From positions 2,124,501-2,188,500 of the forward strand of contig NZ_AP026968.1 in the NCBI RefSeq assembly GCF_037076355.1: 64,000 bases of DNA. The letters are read 5' to 3'. The DNA comes from Streptococcus parapneumoniae. GTDB lineage: Bacteria; Bacillota; Bacilli; Lactobacillales; Streptococcaceae. Positions within the stretch are counted from its first letter, which is position 1; each line of letters starts with the position of its first letter. The position numbers and the translations under genes are program-made. Below, piece after piece: positions 51,549 through 60,600 of the stretch. The notes under the pieces were generated by a model. It was not told where the DNA came from. It saw nothing but the letters and a program-made list of their open reading frames with translations, and made no database searches.

Positions 51549-52829
51549 TTAGCGGATATCCAAGTAATCCAAGACCAACTCACAGAACATCATGTTGGCC
51601 CAAGAGAACCATTCACGAGAATAAAGAGTTGGGTCATCCACGTGGAAGCTTTCGTGCATAACACCTGTACCACCATCGCAAGCAACTAGCTGATCCAGCA
51701 AGAATTTCTTCTCTGCCTTATCTCTTGTTGTCAGGCCTTGGATAGACAGAGCTATTGGCCAGATATAGCGATAGAAGGTATGAGAACTTCCGAGACCGCT
51801 AGCATATTCTCCTCGGTAGAAGTAGGGATTTTCAGGGCTCAGAATGGTACGACGAGTTGCTTGATAAACCTCATCGTTAACATCGCAGTAGCCCAGATAA
51901 GGCGCAGCCAACAAACTTGGTACGTTTGGATCATCCATGATGCTAGCATTTCCTAGACCATCCACTTCAAAGGCATAAATCTTTTCGCCCTTGCTATTGC
52001 TTGTGTAGGCGTAATTTTCAATTCCTTCTTGGATTTCAGCCTGAAGACGCTTAGCGTCTGTGATAACACTCTGGCTATCAGCTAGGTTTAATTCTGCAAA
52101 GATCTCTTGCACATAACCCAAGACTACTACAGCAAACATATTTGACGGAATCAAGTAACTATACTGACAACAGTCATCACTCGGACGAAAGGCTGACCAA
52201 GTCATGCCTGTCACTGCAAAATCAGGTCCAAAGCCATCATTTACCAAGGTGTCTTCCTTACGATCGGTATCACGAACAAAACGATAAGGAGAGTTCTTGT
52301 GGTCTTGTTCTACCGTCCAAAGATGGAGAATTTCCTTAGTCGCTGCGACAAAAGTCTCATCAAACTGACTAGTCTCGCCAGTCTCTTTCCAGAGGAGATA
52401 AGCCAACTGCAAAGGATAGCAAAGCGAGTCCACCTCATACTTGCGTTCCCAAATCCAGCCATTAAGGTCTGTGTGGTCGGTCTCGTGGTGCCCCTTCCAG
52501 TTTTCCTCAATGTTAAAGGAATTGGCATAAGGATCCTTGAGTACCAAGGTCATCTGACGTTTTACCAAACCTGCAATGGTCTGACGCAGGAGGGGATCTC
52601 TTTTAGCCACATGCAGGTAGGGTCTGAGTTGGGCTGTCGAATCCCGAAGCCACATAGCAGGAATATCCCCAGTCAAGACAAAGGTTGAACCATCTTCTAG
52701 GATTTCAACCGTATTGTCCAAGGTGTCGGTGTAGCAACGCTCGAAAACATCCACCCACTCTGGATGGTCCTTAGCCCGCTCTGCCACTTCATCTAGCCAT
52801 TCTCTAACAATTTCTTTCGAATAAATCAT
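51549..52829 (-). CDS. GH125 exo-alpha-1,6-mannosidase
   Basis: 426-aa cytoplasmic enzyme. The family GH125 signature TGDIPAMWLRDSTAQLRPYL near residue 55, NIEENWKGHHETDHTD and YEVDSLCYPLQLAYLLW are clear, with a late catalytic segment GLGSSHTFYRYIWPIALS. It removes alpha-1,6-linked mannose from N-glycan cores and works with GH38 and the divergent GH92. The ATG at 52829 has GAGGA about ten bases upstream. First gene of the operon GH125-GH38-ROK-GH20. Confidence 0.95.
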   Translation of the reverse strand: MIYSKEIVREWLDEVAERAKDHPEWVDVFERCYTDTLDNTVEILEDGSTFVLTGDIPAMWLRDSTAQLRPYLHVAKRDPLLRQTIAGLVKRQMTLVLKDPYANSFNIEENWKGHHETDHTDLNGWIWERKYEVDSLCYPLQLAYLLWKETGETSQFDETFVAATKEILHLWTVEQDHKNSPYRFVRDTDRKEDTLVNDGFGPDFAVTGMTWSAFRPSDDCCQYSYLIPSNMFAVVVLGYVQEIFAELNLADSQSVITDAKRLQAEIQEGIENYAYTSNSKGEKIYAFEVDGLGNASIMDDPNVPSLLAAPYLGYCDVNDEVYQATRRTILSPENPYFYRGEYASGLGSSHTFYRYIWPIALSIQGLTTRDKAEKKFLLDQLVACDGGTGVMHESFHVDDPTLYSREWFSWANMMFCELVLDYLDIR

Positions 52830-52864
52830 CGTGCAGTATCCTCTTTCAAACAAGTTTCATTTTC

Positions 52865-52973
52865 AGTATATAGCTTTTGAGACAGAAAATACATACACAA
52901 ATGATAGTCATTTTTCTACAAAATAGTTATCTTTGAAGCTCCTTTTCTAAAGGCTATCTTTTTCTGATATAAT
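52865..52973. promoter_or_regulatory. divergent promoters of the glycan operon and GH92
   Basis: Minus-strand -10 TATACT (52865-52870) faces the GH125 gene. A plus-strand extended -10 TGA-TATAAT (52968-52973) faces GH92. Neither -35 is strong, so both may need an activator. I see no cre consensus between them. Confidence 0.55.
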
Positions 52974-52999
52974 GTAGAAAAACAGCTAAAGGAAAGACT

Positions 53000-55096
53000 A
53001 TGAAACCACTACTTGAAACCATCGATACCCGCTTTGGAACTGCCAGCAAGCATGCCTTTTCTCGGGGAAATACCCTGCCATACACAGGCCTTCCTTTTGG
53101 GATGAATTACTTTGTACCCCAGACCAGTGATCAGGAGGGAGCTTGGTTTTTCGATCCGCATCTGCCCATCTTTCAGGGAATTCGATTGACCCACCAGCCC
53201 AGTCCTTGGATTGGGGACTATTCTTGGCTCCTTCTGACACCTGTCACAGGCCAACTAGGTGGAGACAGTCTCTTTCACCGCCAGTCTTCTTATGATATGG
53301 ATAAGGCCTCTTTCCAACCTCATTATCTGAAAATTTTCTCCCTGCGCTATCAGATTGAAAGCCAGCTTACACCGACTTGCTACGGTGCTTCTATTCGTTT
53401 GGAGCAAAAACAAGGCAAAGCCCTCTCCCTCTATCTTCACGCAGCAGATGAACTGACAGTAGAGCAAGTAGATAAGCGAACTCTTGCCCTACGACAAGAA
53501 GGAAAAACTGAGACCAACAAAAATCCACTAACGATGTTCACAGCCCTGCAAATGAACACGGATATTCTTGCTGTCAGCCAAGAAGGTGAAGACTGGAGAA
53601 TTGACTTAGCAAGTAGTCAAACCGAGATTCAGCTAGCGACTTCTTTCATCTCTCCTTCTCAAGCACTGCTTAATCTACCTCAAGAAGATTTTGATAACTG
53701 TAAATCAAGTGCCCAAGCGGATTGGGAAAATCTCCTCCATCGTTTTGACATTATAGAGACAGGAGAGGCTGATAGAACCTTCTTTGACCACTGCCTCTAC
53801 AGACTCTTCCTATTTCCTCAAACTTTTTATGAGATTGATGAATCAGGGCAAGCCATCCACATGGATCTGGCCACTGGCACTGTCAAGCCCGGTGTCCTCT
53901 TTAGCAACAATGGCTTCTGGGATACCTTCCGCACCACCTTCCCCCTCTTTGCCCTTGTCATACCAGAGCATTATCGTCTCTTTTTAGAAGGCTTTCTCAA
54001 TAACTACCGCGACACTGGATTCCTTCCAAAATGGCTAGCTCCAGATGAACGGGGTATGATGCCAGGTACCCTGTTAGATGGCATTATCGCAGATAGCGCC
54101 TGCAAGGACATGGCTCCCGACTTGGAAGAAGAACTCCTCCAAGCCATGCTTGAAACAGCCAGCAAGGCCGACCCTCTCGGCATCAATGGTCGTCACGGAC
54201 TAGCCCAATACCAAGAACTAGGCTACCTCTCTACCGACCACCACGAAAGCGTCAGCCATACCCTAGACTATGCCTATAGCGACTTTTGTATCGCCAGCTG
54301 TGCTGAGAAACTAGGAAAAACAAACATCTCAGAAACTTATAAAACCGCTTCACAAAATTACCGCCATCTATTTGATGCTGAGACAGGTTACATGCGAGCG
54401 CGAGACAATCGAGGCAACTTCCGTCCTGACTTCTCTCCTTATAGTTGGGGACGCGACTATGCCGAATGTTCAGCCATCCAAGCAACTTTAGGCGTTCTCC
54501 ACGACATCCCAGATTTAATCCAACTTATGGGTGGAAAAGAAGCCTTCAGCAACTATCTTTTGAAAATCTGTCAAGATGCTCCCCTCTTTGAGACAACAGG
54601 CTATGGTTACGAAATTCACGAAATGAGCGAAATGGCTACTGCTCCTTTTGGACAAATAGCCATTTCCAACCAGCCTAGCTTCCACATTCCTTATCTCTTC
54701 CGTTACAGTAACTACCCTGACTACACTGCCCTTCTTATCAAGACCTTACGTCAAAAAGCCTTTCACCCAAGCTGGCAAGCCTATCCTGGCGATGAAGACA
54801 ATGGTAGTCTCTCGGCCTGGTACATCTGGTCAGCTCTCGGATTTTATCCGACCTGTCCAGGCAAACCAAACTATGATCTCGGAATCCCTCTCTTTAATCA
54901 CCTCCGTATTTACCTAGCTAAAGAAAATAAATGGCTAGATATTCATACTGAGCAAAACCACAGCCATTTTAACTTTGTCGAAGAATGTCTACTAGATAAG
55001 ACCTCTATAACTAGCCTTCAACACCAAGACCTCTTAAAAGCTGAACAACTAACTTTCACCCTCAGCTGGTTACCAAGTCAGCCGTCCACTTCCTGA
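53000..55096 (+). CDS. GH92 alpha-1,2-mannosidase
   Basis: 698 aa, calcium-dependent inverting mannosidase that trims alpha-1,2-mannose from high-mannose N-glycans. The family features are an N-terminal beta-sandwich (MNYFVPQTSDQEGAWFFDP), the (alpha/alpha)6 barrel with NNGFWDTFRTTFPLFALV and HHESVSHTLDYAYSDF, and the C-terminal GDEDNGSLSAWYIWSALGFYP with the catalytic acids. No signal peptide is seen. AAAGGAAAG precedes the ATG. Divergent from the GH125 operon. The stop codon is nine bases from the IS66 left end; the coding region is intact, although its final few codons may have been changed. Confidence 0.94.
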   Translation: MKPLLETIDTRFGTASKHAFSRGNTLPYTGLPFGMNYFVPQTSDQEGAWFFDPHLPIFQGIRLTHQPSPWIGDYSWLLLTPVTGQLGGDSLFHRQSSYDMDKASFQPHYLKIFSLRYQIESQLTPTCYGASIRLEQKQGKALSLYLHAADELTVEQVDKRTLALRQEGKTETNKNPLTMFTALQMNTDILAVSQEGEDWRIDLASSQTEIQLATSFISPSQALLNLPQEDFDNCKSSAQADWENLLHRFDIIETGEADRTFFDHCLYRLFLFPQTFYEIDESGQAIHMDLATGTVKPGVLFSNNGFWDTFRTTFPLFALVIPEHYRLFLEGFLNNYRDTGFLPKWLAPDERGMMPGTLLDGIIADSACKDMAPDLEEELLQAMLETASKADPLGINGRHGLAQYQELGYLSTDHHESVSHTLDYAYSDFCIASCAEKLGKTNISETYKTASQNYRHLFDAETGYMRARDNRGNFRPDFSPYSWGRDYAECSAIQATLGVLHDIPDLIQLMGGKEAFSNYLLKICQDAPLFETTGYGYEIHEMSEMATAPFGQIAISNQPSFHIPYLFRYSNYPDYTALLIKTLRQKAFHPSWQAYPGDEDNGSLSAWYIWSALGFYPTCPGKPNYDLGIPLFNHLRIYLAKENKWLDIHTEQNHSHFNFVEECLLDKTSITSLQHQDLLKAEQLTFTLSWLPSQPSTS

Positions 55097-55191
55097 AATA
55101 CAAAAGTAAGCGCGTCATAACAAGGTATCTATCCTTCATGGAAGACCTCCTGTATACTATTAGTAAAGTAAAACTATTGGAGGATATTTTA

Positions 55192-55377
55192 ATGCCACAA
55201 CCTATTGTTCCTGTAGAGATTCCACAATCTCGTCGTTTTGATTCTAAAAAGAGAAATGATATTCTACTTAAAATTCGTATTTGCAAGCTTGAAGTAAGTT
55301 TTTTTCAATCTCTCAATCTCGAAATGATAGAAGAGCTTTTGGATAAGGTGTTGCTCTATGACAATTCATCTATCTAG
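55192..55377 (+). CDS. IS66 TnpA-like small protein
   Basis: 61 codons from the ATG at 55192, which follows TTGGAGG. It begins MPQPIVPVEIPQSRRFDSKK and has a helical, leucine-rich C-terminus (IEELLDKVLLYDNSSI). The place, upstream of and overlapping tnpB by 20 bases, is that of the first IS66 gene. Shorter than many TnpA proteins; its function in transposition is not well defined. Confidence 0.6.
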   Translation: MPQPIVPVEIPQSRRFDSKKRNDILLKIRICKLEVSFFQSLNLEMIEELLDKVLLYDNSSI

Positions 55378-55708
55378 CCTAGGGCAGGTCTATCTCGTAT
55401 GTGGGAAAACGGATATGAGGCAGGGAATTGATTCACTGGCTTATCTCATTAAAACCCACTTTGAATTGGATCCTTTCTCAGGTCAAGTCTTTCTCTTTTG
55501 TGGTGGACGTAAAGACCGCTTTAAAGCTCTTTACTGGGATGGTCAAGGATTTTGGCTACTATATAAACGCTTTGAGAACGGTAAGTTGACTTGGCCAAGT
55601 ACAGAAAAGGATGTCAAAGCTCTCACACCTGAACAAGTAGACTGGCTGATGAAGGGCTTTTCTATCACTCCAAAAATAAATTCATCAGAAAGTCGTGATT
55701 TCTATTGA
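55358..55708 (+). CDS. IS66 TnpB (Orf2-like) protein
   Basis: 116 aa. It carries the family pattern LGQVYLVCGKTDMRQGIDSLAYLI, QVFLFCGGRKDRFKALYWDGQGFWLLYKRFENG and WPSTEKDVKALTPEQVDWLMKG, so it is full length and intact. IS66 TnpB is required for transposition, but its role is unknown. The start overlaps the upstream small gene, suggesting translational coupling; tnpC follows after 50 bases. Confidence 0.93.
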   Translation: MTIHLSSLGQVYLVCGKTDMRQGIDSLAYLIKTHFELDPFSGQVFLFCGGRKDRFKALYWDGQGFWLLYKRFENGKLTWPSTEKDVKALTPEQVDWLMKGFSITPKINSSESRDFY

Positions 55709-55758
55709 AATGAGGATTTTCTTTTTAGTATAATAAAGTTAGAAAACAGAGAGGGAAG

Positions 55759-57370
55759 ATGATGAAAGACTTATTAAAAATCATTCAACAACAGAGTGCT
55801 ACAATTGATAGTCTCACCAATGAACTTGCCCTTCTGCGTGAACAAGTGGCTTATCTAACGCAAAAGCTCTATGGAAAATCCTCTGAGAAAAGTGTTTGTC
55901 CATCTGGACAAGTCAGCCTTTTTGAGGAGGAAGTTTCATCTGATGAAGATGGAGATGTTCCCAGTTGAAAGAGAAGAAATCACCTATAAACGTAAGAAAG
56001 CTAAAGGGAAACGTCAAGCTCTTCTTGCCCAATTCGATTCAGAAGAAGTTCATCATCGCTTAGAGGATTGCATTTGCCCTGACTGTCAGGGAGAGCTAAA
56101 AGAGATTGGAGCGAGTCTTCAAGGCCAAGAATTAGTCTTTATTCCTGCGCAATTAAAACGCATAGATCATATCCAACACTCTTACAAATGCCAAGCATGC
56201 AGTGAGAAAAATCCGAGTGATAAAATTGTGAAAGCTCCTATTCCTAAAGCCCCTTTGGCGCATAGCCTTGGCTCAGCTTCTATTATCGCTCACACCATCC
56301 ATCAGAAGTTTAATCTGAAGGTCCCCAATTATCGCCAAGAAGAAGATTGGGCTAGGATGGGTTTACCAATCACACGTAAGGAAATCTCTAATTGGCATAT
56401 CAAGGCGAGTCAATACTATTTGGAGCCCCTCTATAACCTCTTGCGAGAGAGACTATTGACTCAGCCCTTACTTCATGCGGATGAAACTTCTTATAGGGTG
56501 CTAGAGAGTGATAGCCATCTGACCTACTATTGGACTTTTTTGTCTGGGAAAGCTGAGAAGCAAGGAATCACGCTGTACCACCATGATCAGCGTCGAAGTG
56601 GTTCAGTAGTACAAGAATTCCTAGGAGATTATTCTGGATATGTGCATTGTGACATGTTGCGGCAGTAACTTAGGACTTTAGTCCTCTAGTTCTGCCTATG
56701 CGATAGCAGTCCAAGGTTTAGGAGCAAGGCGACGCCAAGCTTGGTAAACTGCGAACCGCTAGAAGCTTATCGTCAACTGGAAGAAGCTGAACTTGTTGGA
56801 TGTTGGGCGCATGTGAGAAGGAAGTTTTTTGAATCCACCCCCAAGCAAGCAGATAACTCATCCTTAGGAGCTAAAGGTTTAGCTTATTGTGACCAGTTAT
56901 TTGCCTTGGAAAGAGACTGGGAAGTTTTGCCAGCTGATGAACGACTACAGAAACGTCAAGAAGAGCTCCAACCCCTAATGGAAGACTTCTTTGCTTGGTG
57001 TCGGCGTCAGTCAGTTTTACCTGGTTCAAAACTAGGAAGGGCAATTGAATACAGTCTCAAGTATGAAGAAACCTTTAAGGCCATTTTGAAAGACGGGCAT
57101 CTGGTCCTTTCCAATAATCTAGCTGAACGCGCCATTAAATCATTGGTTATGGGACGTAAAAATTGGTTGTTTTCTCAAAGTTTTGAAGGAGCTAAAGCAA
57201 GAGCTATTATTATGAGTTTGTTGGAAACAGCTAAACGTCATCAACTAAATAGTGAAAAATATCTATCCTATCTTCTAGAATGTCTTCCAAACGAGGAAAC
57301 TCTCGTAAACAAAGAGGTTTTAGAGGTTTATTTACCATGGAATAAAGTTGTACAAGAAAAGTGCAAATAA
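55759..57370 (+). pseudogene. IS66 TnpC transposase, broken
   Basis: The transposase is split. The first 69 codons (MMKDLLKIIQQQSATIDSL..., an N-terminal coiled coil) end in a stop at 55966. The continuation is in the +1 frame (EREEITYKRKKAKGKR, then CPDCQGEL zinc-ribbon region and LLHADETSYRVLE with a catalytic Asp) to a stop at 56666. It resumes in the same frame after a foreign-looking segment at AYRQLEEAELVGCWAHVRRKF and the terminal LSNNLAERAIKSLVMGRKNW. So there is one frameshift near 55965 and one insertion. The RNase-H fold cannot be made intact. Confidence 0.88.
56657..56764. repeat. about 100-108 bp insertion in tnpC with hairpins
   Basis: Between CDM and AYRQ of TnpC there are about 36 extra codons containing stops. 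It holds a perfect hairpin AGGACT-TT-AGTCCT (about 56670) and CCAAGCTTGG (about 56737), and the two edges share imperfect inverted GCGG/CAGT motifs. Size is near the 107 bp of the pneumococcal RUP element; identity is not verified. Confidence 0.5.
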
Positions 57371-57476
57371 GAAATCTCCAGATTAGGAACTATCCGTGAG
57401 TTCCCTAGTCTGGAGATTTTTCAATAGACTTCGTTATTGGACGGTTACGTTACGGAAGAAAAAGTTTCAAAATGAT

Positions 57477-57525
57477 AAAAACGCATAATACCTTGCCTTA
57501 AAAAGCTTGATATTATGCGTTTTAT
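57477..57525. terminator. terminator downstream of the repetitive surface protein
   Basis: AAAACGCATAATA and TATTATGCGTTTT arms, third member of this hairpin family in the window. It lies 97 bases beyond the surface-protein stop, just outside the IS66 right end. Confidence 0.75.
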
Positions 57526-57621
57526 CAGAGAAAGATTTTCTGAATGTTCACCTCAAATTGAGTTTTTCCAACATTCTTTCAATCACTATTCTAGCTAGTT
57601 TACGACTCGTCTAAACTTTGC

Positions 57622-60600
57622 TTATCTTAGCTGAGCAAGAATAGCTTTGAGTTTCTCAATCAACTCATCTTCTGTGTGGTCAGACTCTTTCTCATTGGCT
57701 AGGAAGGCAACTGCTTGAGCGAGTGCTTCTCGTGCTTGGTCGAGAACTTTCGCATCTACACTTGTAGAATCCAATTCTGCTTCAAGCTTGCTTAGTTCCT
57801 TGACTAATTTCTTGAGTTCTGACTCTTTCTTACGACGAGCGATGAGGAAGAGAAGGAGACCAAGGAGGGCAATTAGACTGCCAAGCATTACTACATATGA
57901 AAATTCAGTAGTTGTCTGACTATCGTATTTCATCTGATCTTTTTCTTGATTTTGCTGGTCTCCTTTCACACCTTTCAAGGAGTCTATTACCTCTCTCATT
58001 CTTCTAACAATATCACGCAAATCGAACCCTGTCAAACTTTCGTCATTAAGAGCTTGTTTAATCTCTGTAAGAAGAGCTTTAGCTGACTCAAGCGTTGTAC
58101 TATCTATACCATCCAAGTCTTTCAAACGAGTTTCCAGTTCTTCAACCAATCGAGCAAGCTCAGACTTGTCAACAGGACGAGTCTCACTAGGAGTCACTGT
58201 ATTACCTGTATTGCCTGAATTGTTTGGAGTCAAAGTAGAAACTGGAGTTTCTTGAGCTGGAGTGCTTGCTTGAGCCTGTCCAACAGTAGATGATGGAGTA
58301 GCAGGGGTGGTGTTGCTACTATCGTCTGTCGTCACACCAGGGACTGGAGTGTTACCACTATTATCTGGTGTCATACTGTCGCTATTATTAGGAGCAGGGT
58401 TGGTAGTACCGCCGTTGTTAGTGTTAGCACTGTCGTCGGTATTAGTACCGCTGTTGGTGTTAGCACTATTGTTAGTGTTACCATCATTACTTGGTACAGG
58501 AGTTGGTTCATTCTTAACTAAGTCTTTAGCTGGAATTGTCGCTGTGTTTGCTGGTTTGCCACCTGTTGCTGGAGTTGTTACTGTAGCGTTTCCGTTTTCG
58601 TCTACTACTACTGTTGAACCTGGGTTAACTTCTTTAACGTTTTCTTCGATTGCTTTCTTAGTAGCTTCATCTATTCCTTTAGCTGGGTCTACTAATACTT
58701 TATCTGCTGGTTTGTTTACGTTGTTTCCTGCTCCTGCTTGGCTTGCATCTGCTTCATTCTTAACTAAGTCTTTAGCTGGAATTGTCGCTGTATTTCCTGG
58801 TTTGTCTCCTGTTGCTGGAGTTGTTACTGTAGCGTTTCCGTTTTCGTCTACTACTACTGTTGAACCTGGGTTAACTTCTTTAACGTTTTCTTCGATTGCT
58901 TTCTTAGTAGCTTCATCTATTCCTTTAGCTGGGTCTACTAATACTTTATCTGCTGGTTTGTTTACGTTGTTTCCTGCTCCTGCTTGGCTTGCATCTGCTT
59001 CATTCTTAACTAAGTCTTTAGCTGGAATTGTCGCTGTGTTTGCTGGTTTGCCACCTGTTGCTGGAGTTGTTACTGTAGCGTTTCCGTTTTCGTCTACTAC
59101 TACTGTTGAACCTGGGTTAACTTCTTTAACGTTTTCTTCGATTGCTTTCTTAGTAGCTTCATCTATTCCTTTAGCTGGGTCTACTAATACTTTATCTGCT
59201 GGTTTGTTTACGTTGTTTCCTGCTCCTGCTTGGCTTGCATCTGCTTCATTCTTAACTAAGTCTTTAGCTGGAATTGTCGCTGTGTTTGCTGGTTTGCCAC
59301 CTGTTGCTGGAGTTGTTACTGTAGCGTTTCCGTTTTCGTCTACTACTACTGTTGAACCTGGGTTAACTTCTTTAACGTTTTCTTCGATTGCTTTCTTAGT
59401 AGCTTCATCTATTCCTTTAGCTGGGTCTACTAATACTTTATCTGCTGGTTTGTTTACGTTGTTTCCTGCTCCTGCTTGGCTTGCATCTGCTTCATTCTTA
59501 ACTAAGTCTTTAGCTGGAATTGTCGCTGTATTTCCTGGTTTGTCTCCTGTTGCTGGAGTTGTTACTGTAGCGTTTCCGTTTTCGTCTACTACTACTGTTG
59601 AACCTGGGTTAACTTCTTTAACGTTTTCTTCGATTGCTTTCTTAGTAGCTTCATCTATTCCTTTAGCTGGGTCTACTAATACTTTATCTGCTGGTTTGTT
59701 TACGTTGTTTCCTGCTCCTGCTTGGCTTGCATCTGCTTCATTCTTAACTAAGTCTTTAGCTGGAATTGTCGCTGTATTTCCTGGTTTGTCTCCTGTTGCT
59801 GGAGTTGTTACTGTAGCGTTTCCGTTTTCGTCTACTACTACTGTTGAACCTGGGTTAACTTCTTTAACGTTTTCTTCGATTGCTTTCTTAGTAGCTTCAT
59901 CTATTCCTTTAGCTGGGTCTACTAATACTTTATCTGCTGGTTTGTTTACGTTGTTTCCTGCTCCTGCTTGGCTTGCGTTATTAACTAACTCAGCTTTCGC
60001 TTCGTCTAACTTGCGTTGTGCTTCTGTAACCTTCGCTTGTGCATCTGATACTTCTGTTGCTGTTGCATCATCACCTTTATTTGCTACTGCTTGCGCTGCT
60101 GCTTGCGCTTGTGTTATATCATTTTGCGCTTCAGCTACTTTATTATTGTACGCTTTAACACTGTCTGGTGTTTTGTTTGTTGTATCTGCTCTATTGCTTA
60201 ATGCACCTGCTTCTCTTGATAATTTCTCCTTAGCTGGCGTTGTTGCTGCATTGTTCAATGCTGTTGTTGCTTCTTCTAATTTAGTTTTAGCTTCGCCTAC
60301 TTTTCTTAGTGCTTCTCTTACTTGATCCGCTGTCGCATTGTCGTTTCCGATTACTGTTTCCGCATTTTGCTTAGCTGTCTCTGCTTCTTGCTTAGCTGCT
60401 TCGTATGCTTCTACTTTGCTTTGTGGTTTATTCGCTGTGTCTGCATTTGCTGCTATCGCTTCTGCTAATTCATCTTTTGCTGTTGTTAAGCCTGATTTGT
60501 CTTCTTTTGCTACTAACAGATTCTTAGCTGCTTCTAATTTCGCTTGTGCTGCTTCTACTTTCGCTTTCGCATCTGCTACTTCTGCTTCTGTCGCGTTCTC

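Larger units (their letters stand above)
55106..57448 (+). mobile_element. IS66-family insertion sequence, degenerate
   Basis: 2,343 bp. The left end GTAAGCGCGTCATAACAAGG and the right end, read inward, GTAACCGTCCAATAACGAAG are imperfect inverted repeats beginning with the GTAA that is typical of IS66. Inside are tnpA-like, tnpB and a broken tnpC, in order. The eight bases flanking each end (ATACAAAA, GTTACGGA) do not match, so no target duplication is visible and the ends may have recombined. Probably immobile because tnpC is disrupted. Confidence 0.85.

Noticed and set aside
55098..57456. 8-bp target duplication of the IS66 element
   Set aside because: The flanks ATACAAAA and GTTACGGA do not match, so no duplication can be claimed.
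58307..60325. 672-codon open frame on the plus strand opposite the 82-aa repeats
   Set aside because: It is the antisense shadow of the tandem repeats: the repeat period and codon bias keep the opposite frame free of stops. Similar 65- and 103-codon plus-strand frames recur every 528 bases to the end of the window. No ribosome site or promoter supports any of them.
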